Assembly: GCA_025356505.1 (NCBI GenBank)
Contig: JANXSV010000042.1
Span: 1 to 10,889, forward strand
Origin: Methylovirgula sp.
GTDB lineage: Bacteria > Pseudomonadota > Alphaproteobacteria > Rhizobiales > Beijerinckiaceae
Length of the DNA: 10,889 nt
Direction of reading: 5' to 3'
Of the stretch, positions 1 through 7,358 are shown piece by piece. Numbering within the stretch: position 1 is the first letter of the stretch; each line of letters starts with the position of its first letter. Below the pieces are notes generated by a model. That model saw only the letters and a list, made by a program, of their open reading frames with translations, did no database searches and was not told where the DNA came from. The position numbers and the translations under genes were made by a program.

Positions 1-1275
1 CATTTTGCGATTTTGCGTAACCGCGCGCATTTTCAGGCCGAAGCTGGTGGCTTTCAACACAAACAAAAGGGCGAAGAAGGTTGCAAGCGCAAAACCAACG
101 ATGAAAAGACGCCCGTAAGTAATCTGTAACCCTAAAAAGTCAAAGGATCCGGACATATAGCTGGGCGCGCCGACTTCGCGGTTGTTGGCGCCAAATGTCG
201 TGCGCACAGCCTGCTGTAAAATGAGACTAACACCCCAAGTTGCGAGCAGGGTTTCGAGCGGGCGACCGTAGAGAAAACGGATGATGCCGCGCTCGATGAC
301 AATACCAGCCAGGGCAGCCACCAGAAAAGCCAGCGGAATAGAGAGCGGCAGCGACCAGCCGAAATAGGCCGGGAAATGCGGACGGAAAATATATTCTTGC
401 ACGACGTAGACCGTGTAGGCTCCCAGCATCACCATTTCGCCATGCGCCATGTTGATGATACCCATCACGCCGAAGGTTATCGCCAAGCCAATTGCGGCTA
501 GCAGCAATACCGACCCAAGCGAAAGTCCGAACCAAATGTTCTGCGCATATGCCAAAAGCTGGAGATGGCTCTCGATCGCGGTGATCGCGGTGTTGATACT
601 GGATTTCAGCGCCGGTGAGGTATCGGCTGGAATGGCCCGCAGCAGCGCCGAAGTTTCCTGATTGGCATGTGTTTTCAACATATCGACAGCGTCGATGCGC
701 TTGGCATCGGGAGCAGACACATCGAAAGCGAGGATAGCGGCGCGGGCCTGCCCCAGCGCGGCCTTGACACCGGCATCGCTTTCGCGCGCCAGAGCTGCCT
801 CAATCGGGGCAAGTGCCTTGGCATCATGCACCTTGTAGGCGGAGTCAGCAGCTATCAGTCGCTTGGCGGGATCCGGTGAAGCGAGCGTCAGCGTACCACT
901 GGCGGCCTCAATGGCGCGGCGGATGCGGTTGTTGACGCGAATAGCTTCAATGTCGGCGGGAGGTGCGGCGACTTTGGTGCCGGTAGCGGCATCGAGCAGA
1001 TCATCTCCGCTCTTGATGAATACCTGCTTGGCCGTGGCGGAGAACACCAGCTTCTGCGCCGCAAGTGCCTCAATTACTTTGGCAGCTTCCGGTGTGCCGG
1101 TTTCTGCGACTTCGGCAATAGCCTGTTCAAGCTCGCCGAAATCGCTGGTTGCGAGATGCGACAGAGCGGTGGGCAGATCAGCCGCCCGGGCGACAAGCGA
1201 GACACCATTCACGCTCAGGACAAGGCCGAGAGAGAGCAGCAGCGCCTGCACGCGTGGCCAAAAAAGACGCAGCAT
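1..1275 (-). CDS. urtB: Urea ABC transporter permease UrtB (3' end cut by window edge)
   Basis: UrtB is one of two inner-membrane permease subunits of the urea importer UrtABCDE, of the branched-chain amino acid transporter (LivH) type. The window holds the first 425 codons in one open frame; the C-terminus lies beyond the left edge. Residues 1-31 look like a signal peptide (hydrophobic LLLSLGLVL, then ARA). Residues 32 to about 240 form the soluble helical extension found in proteobacterial UrtB, and the LivH-like membrane domain starts near 245. It contains the family stretch GIINMAHGEMVMLGAY (about 272-287). Proteobacterial UrtB is usually about 530 residues, so roughly 100 are missing. 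The ATG at 1275 has only a weak GGA eight bases upstream. The gene follows urtA by 69 bases on the same strand, separated by a hairpin, which strongly supports the assignment. A plain LivH is unlikely given the long N-terminal extension and the neighbouring UrtA. Confidence 0.93.
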   Translation of the reverse strand, partial: MLRLFWPRVQALLLSLGLVLSVNGVSLVARAADLPTALSHLATSDFGELEQAIAEVAETGTPEAAKVIEALAAQKLVFSATAKQVFIKSGDDLLDAATGTKVAAPPADIEAIRVNNRIRRAIEAASGTLTLASPDPAKRLIAADSAYKVHDAKALAPIEAALARESDAGVKAALGQARAAILAFDVSAPDAKRIDAVDMLKTHANQETSALLRAIPADTSPALKSSINTAITAIESHLQLLAYAQNIWFGLSLGSVLLLAAIGLAITFGVMGIINMAHGEMVMLGAYTVYVVQEYIFRPHFPAYFGWSLPLSIPLAFLVAALAGIVIERGIIRFLYGRPLETLLATWGVSLILQQAVRTTFGANNREVGAPSYMSGSFDFLGLQITYGRLFIVGFALATFFALLFVLKATSFGLKMRAVTQNRKM

Positions 1276-1292
1276 TTGGGAGATCCGGTTGC

Positions 1293-1334
1293 TTTAAAAT
1301 AAAAGCGGCACCCCGGCGCTTAGACCGGGGTGCC
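1293..1334 (-). terminator. Hairpin plus T-rich tail between urtA and urtB
   Basis: Two perfectly complementary 10-base arms, GGCACCCCGG (1307-1316) and CCGGGGTGCC (1325-1334), enclose an 8-base loop. On the minus strand the stem is followed by GCTTTTATTTT. It starts 10 bases after the urtA stop codon. The shape fits an intrinsic terminator. Because urtB follows in the same direction, it more likely acts as a partial terminator or an mRNA-stabilising processing element, giving more binding protein than permease. That role is inferred. Confidence 0.7.
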
Positions 1335-1344
1335 TGATTTTAGG

Positions 1345-2634
1345 TTATTTGGTTGCGCCGACGCATTTGCCGGTGACTTTGTTGAAGTTGCCGCACTTCT
1401 TATCTACCCAATCGGCTACCAGATCTTTCGAACCTTCAAGGTAGGGCGACCATGCATCGCCTGCGATCAGATCTTTGGTCTTCTGGACAACCGAGAACTG
1501 TCCATCGGCCTGAATTTCACCGATCAGAACCGGCTTTGTGATGTAGTGGCTGGCAAGCATCTTGGAGACGCCGCCGGTCAGATTTGGCGCTTCGATACCA
1601 ACCAGAGCATCGATCACCTTGTCTGTGTCAACGGTTCCGGCCTTTTCGACAGCCTTAACCCACATCTGGAAGCCGATCACATGGGCTTCCATAGGATCGT
1701 TGCTGACGCGCTTTGGATTTTTGGTGAAAGCTTTCCACTTTTCAATGAAGGCTTTGTTGTCGGCGTTATCAACCGACATGAAGTAGTTCCAAGCTGCCAG
1801 ATGGCCAACCAGCGGCTTTGTGTCGATGCCTGCGAGTTCTTCTTCACCGACTGAGAAAGCAACGACCGGAATATCCGTCGCCTTAACGCCTTGGTTGCCA
1901 AGCTCTTTGTAGAACGGCACGTTGGCATCACCGTTGATGGTGGAGACAACAGCAGTTTTCTTGCCTGCCGAACCGAACTTCTTGATGTCAGATACAATGC
2001 TCTGCCAATCCGAATGACCGAACGGCGTATAGTTGATCATGATATCTTCGGGCTTTACGCCTTTGGACTTCAGATAGGCTTCAAGGACCTTGTTGGTTGT
2101 GCGCGGATAGACATAGTCTGTTCCTGCAAGCACCCAGCGCTGAACCTTTTCATTGGCCATAAGATAGTCAACGGCCGGGATGGCCTGCTGATTTGGCGCG
2201 GCACCTGTGTAGAAAATATTGCGTGAAGATTCTTCACCTTCGAACTGCACAGGGTAGAACAGAATGGCGTTCAACTCTTCAAAAACAGGCAGAACCGATT
2301 TGCGCGACACGGAAGTCCAGCAACCGAAGGTCGCCGCAACCTTGTCCTTCGAAATCAGCTCACGGGCTTTTTCAGCAAAAAGCGGCCAGTTGGAGGCCGG
2401 ATCTACGACAACAGCTTCAAGCTTTTTGCCGAGCAGACCGCCCTTTTTATTCTGCTCGTCAATGAGCATCAACATCACGTCTTTCAACGTGGTTTCAGAG
2501 ATGGCCATGGTGCCGGAAAGCGAATGCAACACACCAACTTTGATCGTGTCTTCTGCGAAAGCCGGAGCTGCGAAGCCCAGACCGACGGCCGCCGCCGCTG
2601 CTAATACAATACGCCGCGTAAATTTTATATTCAT
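1345..2634 (-). CDS. urtA: Urea ABC transporter substrate-binding protein UrtA
   Basis: This is the periplasmic urea-binding protein that delivers urea to the UrtBC permease. It is 429 residues, the normal length for the family. Residues 1-27 are a signal peptide (MNIKFTRRIV, a hydrophobic AAAAAVGLGFA core, then a cut after APAFA). The Arg pair at 7-8 leaves Tat export possible but does not prove it. The mature protein begins EDTIKVGVLHSLSGTMAISE and continues as a Peripla_BP_5 / Leu-Ile-Val-binding fold, with recognisable UrtA stretches such as FGCWTSVSRKSVLPVFE, LFYPVQFEGEESS and IFYTGAAPNQQAIPAVDYL. The frame is open 32 codons further upstream, but the ATG at 2634 is preferred. It has GGGGGA seven bases upstream, gives a proper signal peptide, and lies just downstream of the sigma-54 promoter, whereas the longer start would lie upstream of the predicted transcript start. 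urtB follows on the same strand. Confidence 0.96.
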   Translation of the reverse strand: MNIKFTRRIVLAAAAAVGLGFAAPAFAEDTIKVGVLHSLSGTMAISETTLKDVMLMLIDEQNKKGGLLGKKLEAVVVDPASNWPLFAEKARELISKDKVAATFGCWTSVSRKSVLPVFEELNAILFYPVQFEGEESSRNIFYTGAAPNQQAIPAVDYLMANEKVQRWVLAGTDYVYPRTTNKVLEAYLKSKGVKPEDIMINYTPFGHSDWQSIVSDIKKFGSAGKKTAVVSTINGDANVPFYKELGNQGVKATDIPVVAFSVGEEELAGIDTKPLVGHLAAWNYFMSVDNADNKAFIEKWKAFTKNPKRVSNDPMEAHVIGFQMWVKAVEKAGTVDTDKVIDALVGIEAPNLTGGVSKMLASHYITKPVLIGEIQADGQFSVVQKTKDLIAGDAWSPYLEGSKDLVADWVDKKCGNFNKVTGKCVGATK

Positions 2635-2671
2635 TGGATTGTCCCCCGAGGTGGAATACTTGGGTAAGGTT

Positions 2672-2687
2672 TGCAAAGCCTGTGCCA
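2672..2687 (-). promoter_or_regulatory. Sigma-54 (-24/-12) promoter of the urt operon
   Basis: On the minus strand the bases read TGGCACAGGCTTTGCA. This is TGGCAC, five bases, then TTGCA, with exactly 10 bases between the invariant GG (-24) and GC (-12): the canonical RpoN element. The predicted transcript start is near 2661, giving a leader of about 26 bases that still contains the urtA ribosome binding site (GGGGGA, 2647-2642). Sigma-54 promoters need an enhancer-binding activator. For a urea transporter NtrC is the natural candidate, but I found no convincing NtrC site upstream. Confidence 0.85.
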
Positions 2688-2784
2688 ACCTGTCACCCCC
2701 CCTGGGAGGCCGTTTTTGACGGGTATTCAAAGCGCTTAGGGCGCGCGGCGCATAATATTTAAGCAGGGCTTGCGGGTGTCGCCC

Positions 2785-2805
2785 AAATTAACAGCTGGTT
2801 AATTT
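2785..2805. promoter_or_regulatory. Perfect palindrome containing a CtrA-type TTAA-N7-TTAA box
   Basis: Arms AAATTAAC (2785-2792) and GTTAATTT (2798-2805) are perfect inverted repeats around a 5-base centre. Inside them, 2788-2802 reads TTAA, seven bases, TTAA, the full-site spacing recognised by the cell-cycle regulator CtrA in Alphaproteobacteria. The minus strand reads TTAACCAG, close to the preferred TTAACCAT. It lies about 107 bases upstream of the histidine phosphatase start and about 125-145 bases upstream of the predicted urtA transcript start, so either gene could be the target. Another dimeric regulator could equally use this palindrome. Confidence 0.5.
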
Positions 2806-2911
2806 CGCCGCCGGGAACGCTGTGTCATAAACAAAATGTTGGTCGCGGGATAAAACTTGGCTAGGACAAACACAATAACAGCCAGAATTTGAAAACAGGA
2901 CCGTCCAGCCC

Positions 2912-3526
2912 ATGACAAAGCCCGCAAAACCACTGCAAATATACTATATCCGCCATGGCGAAACATTGTGGTCGCTATCTGGGCAGCATACGGGCAAAAC
3001 CGATATTCCCCTGACCCCGCGCGGCGAGGACGAGGCTAAAAGTCTGGTTCCGTTTTTGAGCGGTATCCCGTTTGAGCATGTGTTCGTCAGTCCACGCCAA
3101 AGGGCGCAGCGCACCTGCGCGCTTGCGGGCCTTGGAGGTTCGGCGCAAGTGGAGCCTGATTTGGCGGAGTGGGATTACGGCGCTTACGAGGGTGTTATGT
3201 CGATCGATATCCGCAAAGAGCGGCCTGAGTGGAACATTTTCCGCGATGGTTGTCCAAATGGCGAAACTGCCGCGCAGATATCAAGCCGCGCCGACAGGTT
3301 GATCCATAAGCTCAAAGGCCTTTCCGGCGCAGTCGCCCTGTTCTCTCACGGGCAATTTGGCAGTGTTCTGGGCACAAGGTGGATCGAGCAGGACGTGCGC
3401 GCCGGTGAGCATCTTATTTTGGGGACAGCCTCGGTGAGCATTTTGAGTTTCAAGCCGAGCGACAGACGCGTTCCGGTGATCGCACTGTGGAATTTGTCGC
3501 TGCACGATCTCGGCTTGACACGCTGA
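2912..3526 (+). CDS. Histidine phosphatase family protein (phosphoglycerate mutase-like)
   Basis: This 204-residue cytoplasmic protein belongs to the histidine phosphatase superfamily (branch 1), whose members move or remove phosphate through a phosphohistidine. The catalytic RHGE motif is at residues 14-17 (His15). Further expected residues are visible: Arg62/Arg64 in SPRQRAQRT, the acidic Glu86 in LAEWDYGAYEG, and the second active-site His146 in FSHGQFG. The length fits small broad-specificity phosphatases (CobC, GpmB and SixA-like types) rather than glycolytic GpmA, which is about 230-250 residues. The substrate cannot be told from sequence. The ATG at 2912 has AGGA 12-15 bases upstream. 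The stop codon overlaps the start of the CoA-transferase gene (TGATG), so the two are probably translated together. No other phosphatase or cobalamin gene is nearby to suggest a pathway. Confidence 0.9.
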   Translation: MTKPAKPLQIYYIRHGETLWSLSGQHTGKTDIPLTPRGEDEAKSLVPFLSGIPFEHVFVSPRQRAQRTCALAGLGGSAQVEPDLAEWDYGAYEGVMSIDIRKERPEWNIFRDGCPNGETAAQISSRADRLIHKLKGLSGAVALFSHGQFGSVLGTRWIEQDVRAGEHLILGTASVSILSFKPSDRRVPVIALWNLSLHDLGLTR

Positions 3527-4668
3527 TGTCGGCTCCGCTCGCAGGGCTGCGCGTTGTCGAACTGGCCCGCATTTTGGCCGGTCCGTGGATCGGGCAGACC
3601 TTGGCTGATCTTGGAGCGGATGTGATTAAAGTTGAGAGCGCTCAAGGCGATGATACGCGCAAATGGGGCCCTCCCGATATCGAGACAGACGCGGAGACCT
3701 CCGCCGCCTATTTTCACGCCTGCAATCGCGGCAAGCGCTCCATAGTCACGGATTTTGCGACCGCTGCTGGCAGAGAAATCGTGCTGAGGCTCATCGATCG
3801 TGCCGATATTCTGATCGAGAATTTTAAAGTCGGCGGGCTTGCAAAATTCGGCCTCGATTATGCGAGCATAGCGGCGCGCAATCCGCGCTTGATTTATTGC
3901 TCGGTAACCGGCTTTGGCCAGACCGGCCCCTATGCCGAGCGCGCAGGTTACGATTTCATCATTCAAGGCATGGCCGGAATCATGGATATCACCGGAGAGC
4001 CGGAGCGGGAGCCTCAAAAAGTCGGCGTCGCCATCTCTGATATTTTTACGGGGCTCTACGGCGTCATCGGTATTCAGGCGGCGCTATTGCAACGGGCGCA
4101 GACGGGCAGAGGGCAGCATATTGATATGGCGCTGTTTGACTGCATGAGCGCTGTTCTAGCCAATCAAGCGATGAATTACCTTGCGAGCGGCGTGGCCCCC
4201 AAACGGCTCGGCAACGCTCATCCCAATATTGTTCCGTATCAGACATTTGCTGTGCGCGACGGCCATCTTATTATCGCGGTTGGTAATGATGGTCAGTTTG
4301 CGCGGCTCTGCGCTGTGCTGGGCTTAGCGGAAGTTGCCATTGACGCGCGCTTTACGTCCAACGCCGCGCGGGTGCAGCATCGTGATGCGCTTACCCCGCT
4401 GTTGAGCGCGCGCATCAAACTGCGGGCACGGGATGAATTACTCAGTGCGCTGGAAAAAGCAATCGTTCCAGCCGGGCCTATCAATACCGTGGAAGATGTG
4501 TTTGCGGATCCGCAATTTCAGCACCGGCAGATGCAAGTGACGCTCGACGGAATTCCGGGGTTGCGCACCCCGCTCAGGTTCAGCGAAGCCAAATTAAATT
4601 TGCAGCGGCGCGCCCCGAATTTGGGTGAGCATACTGAGGAAATTCTGCGGGAGCTTGGACTGAAGTAG
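3526..4668 (+). CDS. Family III CoA-transferase (CaiB/BaiF type)
   Basis: This predicted cytoplasmic enzyme moves coenzyme A between organic acids. The 380-residue length is normal for family III. The N-terminal signature MSAPLAGLRVVELARILAGPW is followed by TLADLGADVIKVE and NRGKRSI (68-73), then DILIENF and SVTGFGQTGPYAERAGYD (126-143), all typical of the fold. By alignment with formyl-CoA transferase (catalytic Asp169), Asp172 in GVAISDIFTG is the likely active-site residue; a GRGQHIDMAL stretch follows. The start is placed at 3526, where ATG overlaps the phosphatase stop as TGATG. An in-frame ATG at 3487 would add 13 residues outside the family's usual N-terminus and overlap the previous gene by 40 bases. 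Substrate is unknown; carnitine, oxalate, succinate and mesaconate enzymes all share this fold, and annotations within it are often wrong. Confidence 0.93.
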   Translation: MSAPLAGLRVVELARILAGPWIGQTLADLGADVIKVESAQGDDTRKWGPPDIETDAETSAAYFHACNRGKRSIVTDFATAAGREIVLRLIDRADILIENFKVGGLAKFGLDYASIAARNPRLIYCSVTGFGQTGPYAERAGYDFIIQGMAGIMDITGEPEREPQKVGVAISDIFTGLYGVIGIQAALLQRAQTGRGQHIDMALFDCMSAVLANQAMNYLASGVAPKRLGNAHPNIVPYQTFAVRDGHLIIAVGNDGQFARLCAVLGLAEVAIDARFTSNAARVQHRDALTPLLSARIKLRARDELLSALEKAIVPAGPINTVEDVFADPQFQHRQMQVTLDGIPGLRTPLRFSEAKLNLQRRAPNLGEHTEEILRELGLK

Positions 4669-4826
4669 CGCGTTCATTCATGGCGTTTGGATAAATCGAG
4701 CGCATTTCACGCAAATAAATTAACCAACCACATCATTTTAGCGCAGAATCACTCCGGTTCGCACTAGCGCTTCATAACAACATTGGCTACGGGTATGTCA
4801 TTGTTTATTAATGAATTGGTAATGAT
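4669..4826. other. AT-rich intergenic region upstream of the DUF2865-type gene
   Basis: This 158-base gap separates the CoA-transferase from the next gene on the same strand. It is more AT-rich than its surroundings, as promoter regions often are. It holds one TTAACCA (4720-4726), a CtrA half-site, and one GAATC (4746-4750), which fits the CcrM methylation site GANTC. No convincing terminator stem with a T-run was found after the CoA-transferase, and no clear -35/-10 pair could be assigned. Confidence 0.3.
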
Positions 4827-5621
4827 ATGCGTAGCGTTTCTTACACTTTGGTCACGGCCCAAGCGCCGCTGTTTTCACGACTATCTCCGGTACTCACTAG
4901 CCCGCATTTTGCAGCGGTGATTTTCATCATTGCCAGCATGGCGATTGGGACCACGGCTGGCCGGGCCGCCGGGCTCCTTGAACTGTTGTTTGGTAGTGCG
5001 CAACCGGTTCAGCAAGTTGCAGCGCCACCTGTTCAGGCTGAAATGCCGCGGAAGGCCTCCGCTAAAACGGTGCACCGCAAATCCAAGCGGGCGCTGAACA
5101 CCCGGTACGTGCGGCACAAACCAAAGGCAATTGTCACGCAAAGCGCATCTTCGCGGGCGATTTGTGTACGCCTTTCGGACGGCTATTTTTTCCCGAGCGG
5201 GCGTGGTGGAAATATGGCGGAGAAGCAGGCCTCCTGCAATATTCAGTGCCCCAATATGGAGACACGGCTGTTTTTATATCCCAAAGGTTCTGACAAAATT
5301 GAAGATGCTAAAGAGGCGAACACTGGGGCGCTCTACTCGGCGATCTCTGCCGGCTTTGAATTGACCCCGCTCAATAAGCAGGCGCACGGGTGCCATCCCA
5401 TCACAGAAACCGCCTCCGCAGCCAGCGGCATGTTCAATGACCCCACGCTAAAGCGGGGCGATTTGATTGTGACGCGCAAAGGCATCCGTATGTTTAAGGG
5501 CCGCAATCACTTCCCTTATGATGAGACGGATTTTGCGGCGCTACAACGTGCTCAAGGGATCTCGAAAGAGAAATTGGCGATGCTTGTCGCCATGGAACGC
5601 ACCGTTAACATCGCGCGATAA
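4827..5621 (+). CDS. DUF2865-type exported or membrane-anchored protein
   Basis: This 264-residue protein has no assigned function. One hydrophobic segment at about 27-48 (HFAAVIFIIASMAIGTTAGRAAG) is either an uncleaved anchor or a signal peptide with a possible cut near AGRAAG. A basic, Pro/Ala-rich linker follows (about 57-105). The conserved core begins AICVRLSDGYFFPSGRGG (111-128), continues with ASCNIQCPNMETRLFLY (135-151) and ends with DPTLKRGDLIVTRKGIRMFKGR (205-226). This resembles DUF2865 proteins of Hyphomicrobiales, where I recall the core as CVRxCDGYYFP. Here the second Cys of that motif is Ser117, while Cys113, Cys137, Cys141 and Cys189 remain. The protein is probably periplasmic or envelope-associated, since the cysteines could form disulfides there. 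The start is the first ATG and has no strong ribosome binding site. The family call is from memory of the motif. Confidence 0.75.
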   Translation: MRSVSYTLVTAQAPLFSRLSPVLTSPHFAAVIFIIASMAIGTTAGRAAGLLELLFGSAQPVQQVAAPPVQAEMPRKASAKTVHRKSKRALNTRYVRHKPKAIVTQSASSRAICVRLSDGYFFPSGRGGNMAEKQASCNIQCPNMETRLFLYPKGSDKIEDAKEANTGALYSAISAGFELTPLNKQAHGCHPITETASAASGMFNDPTLKRGDLIVTRKGIRMFKGRNHFPYDETDFAALQRAQGISKEKLAMLVAMERTVNIAR

Positions 5622-5674
5622 TCGGCATATCGATTTGTGAGTGCTGGCATTGTGCGAAGTCGGAAGGCGCGCGC

Positions 5675-7300
5675 TTATTGCGGGCAAGCTCCGCGCTCCA
5701 GCAACACCCAGTCTTCCACCTGAAGCTTGATGTTGAGAGGACACGGACTTTGCGCCTGCACGCCTGATGTCATCGGCGGCTCCGATTTGATGACGAAATA
5801 CGTGAATTGCTCGACAAAATTCTTTGACCACATTTTATTCTGCCCCGGGCGCAGGTCCACCTCGTCGTTTTCGCTGTCCTTACGATCGAGCTTGAAGCGG
5901 ATGACTTGAGGCGGGAACAGCGCAAAATTAAAATCGACAAAGCCGCGCTTGTCGGCTTGATACCAAACTGGATAGTGCCAGTAAGCGTTGGTGTTTTGCG
6001 CAGCAATACTGTCGCCTTGCATCACCATGGCAAGAACCCGTTTGCCGGGCTCCATCGCATCCATAATTTTCTGGAATGGCTTGGTTTCCTCGCCAAAGGC
6101 GATGATCCTTCCAGCCTGGATAAACAGCACCCAGATGCTGCACCACACCAGAATTGACAGGGCGGCAACGCTACGCAGCGAAACCAGCGGCGCTTTGGCA
6201 TTTGGCACAAAGGCAAAGGCGACAAACGGCGGGATAAACAAAGCGAAACGGTAATAGAGGCCGCCAGTTTGAAACGCATCAGCGGGCGCAATGCACACAA
6301 TCATCAAGAGGCCGAGCACAGGCACCAGCGCCGCGCGTGCGTTCAGCCTCATGCCATAAAATAACGGGGCCAGCAAAATCAGGCCGGTGAGCACCATCAG
6401 CAGAGCGGAGCCGTTTTCATCGTTGATATCGGTAATATCCGCCAGCAGGATCGGCGGCCGACGCCAAAGCGGTGTGCCATAGAAATAGCCGTCAGCATGA
6501 AGGCCGCCATCCATTTTCTGGCTGATGATACGGAAGGCCAGCGTGATTGCCGCCATCACCACATAGGGCGCCATACGGGCAAAAATATCCTTGGTTTTAT
6601 GGGTCCAAACGGATTCGAGCATGATGAGCCCGGCAATGAACATCAGCCCGAGATAGACGAGGCCGTGCGAGAACAGCAAAAGCGTGCCGCCCGCGATTAG
6701 AGCCAGCGCGCGCGTGAGTGTGGGTTGGCGCGCATGGCGCAACGCCAGCAATATCACCAACAGACCCACCGGACTTGCCACCAGAAAGGTCAGAAAGCCC
6801 CATTTCCAACAGAAGCCGAAGAAGGACAGGATGAAAAGCCAGTCAAGCCGTCTGTCGGACCCAAATTCGCGCCTCAGCGCCACGCAGGCCCAGACAAAGG
6901 CCAGAAACGCCATTGTCACCACTAGGCGCGTGGTTGTTTCCATGGAAAACACAAATGACAGCGGTAGCATGGTGCCATAGCCGATGAGATAGGGCGTGAC
7001 CAGATTGATGCGGACAAGGTCGCTCCACGGTGACGTGCCTAGGAGCAAATCACGCCATAGCGACACCTGGGCGGCGTGCTGCGGCAGGTCCACCATCGGC
7101 AATCGCTCAACCAGCCACATCATGGCGCAGGCGCAGCACACGGCAAGGATGAAGCCGATACGTTCCGCATCGACGCTGAAACGGCGCTGAGCTTGAGACT
7201 TTGCTGATTGCTTCATGTCCAGCCCGGAGCGAGCTGCGCCAAAGTCCGCTTCTTGAACCGCCGGGATTGCGTTCACATCAGAGCCGCCGCCAGATTGCAT
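5675..7300 (-). CDS. Multi-pass membrane protein, GT-C glycosyltransferase-like
   Basis: This 541-residue integral membrane protein has about ten hydrophobic segments, including roughly 47-66, 100-120, 125-143, 153-172, 175-187, 196-229, 243-258, 298-316, 323-339, 350-366 and 377-397. A soluble C-terminal part of about 140 residues (400-541) follows. The first loop carries the acidic motif VERLPMVDLPQHAAQ (64-78; Asp71, His75), the position where GT-C enzymes keep a catalytic Asp. This layout, many helices and then a periplasmic tail, matches GT-C transferases that use polyprenyl-phosphate sugars, but no exact family is recognised. The start at 7300 is chosen because AAGGA lies about ten bases upstream; an in-frame ATG at 7216 (residue 29) would remove a non-conserved-looking hydrophilic tail and is possible. 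It is last of three same-strand genes after a GtrB-like glycosyltransferase and a methyltransferase, and it converges with the DUF2865-type gene 53 bases away. Confidence 0.7.
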   Translation of the reverse strand: MQSGGGSDVNAIPAVQEADFGAARSGLDMKQSAKSQAQRRFSVDAERIGFILAVCCACAMMWLVERLPMVDLPQHAAQVSLWRDLLLGTSPWSDLVRINLVTPYLIGYGTMLPLSFVFSMETTTRLVVTMAFLAFVWACVALRREFGSDRRLDWLFILSFFGFCWKWGFLTFLVASPVGLLVILLALRHARQPTLTRALALIAGGTLLLFSHGLVYLGLMFIAGLIMLESVWTHKTKDIFARMAPYVVMAAITLAFRIISQKMDGGLHADGYFYGTPLWRRPPILLADITDINDENGSALLMVLTGLILLAPLFYGMRLNARAALVPVLGLLMIVCIAPADAFQTGGLYYRFALFIPPFVAFAFVPNAKAPLVSLRSVAALSILVWCSIWVLFIQAGRIIAFGEETKPFQKIMDAMEPGKRVLAMVMQGDSIAAQNTNAYWHYPVWYQADKRGFVDFNFALFPPQVIRFKLDRKDSENDEVDLRPGQNKMWSKNFVEQFTYFVIKSEPPMTSGVQAQSPCPLNIKLQVEDWVLLERGACPQ

Positions 7301-7330
7301 TGAATATTCGTCCTTGAGGTGGAAACTTCA

Positions 7331-7344
7331 GGCCGGAACCGGCC
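7331..7344. repeat. Short GC palindrome between methyltransferase and membrane protein genes
   Basis: GGCCGG, AA, CCGGCC forms a perfect inverted repeat. As RNA it could fold as a five-pair stem with a GAAC or GUUC tetraloop. It sits in the 58-base gap between two co-directional genes. No T-run follows on either strand, so it is not a typical terminator; an RNA processing or stability role is possible. Confidence 0.4.
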
Positions 7345-7358
7345 CTGTGACGCTGAGA

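Noticed and set aside
1330..1854. Plus-strand open frame of 174 codons antisense to urtA
   Set aside because: It lies wholly within or against urtA, which has clear family motifs; its translation has no recognisable domain and no good ribosome binding site.
2635..2730. Longer urtA start giving 32 extra residues
   Set aside because: The extension contains the sigma-54 promoter, hides the signal peptide and starts upstream of the predicted transcript start.
2839..2867. Possible -35/-10 promoter (TTGGTC, 17 bases, TAGGAC) for the phosphatase gene
   Set aside because: Both hexamers match the consensus poorly; too weak to list as a feature.
3346..4017. Minus-strand open frame of 223 codons antisense to the phosphatase and CoA-transferase genes
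   Set aside because: Both genes on the plus strand have intact catalytic motifs; this is a chance open frame in GC-rich coding DNA.
4720..4750. CtrA half-site (TTAACCA) and GANTC site upstream of the DUF2865-type gene
   Set aside because: Each is short enough to occur by chance, and there is no second half-site at the right spacing.
5622..5674. Possible bidirectional terminator in the convergent gap
   Set aside because: No stem with a T-run on either strand could be found in these 53 bases.
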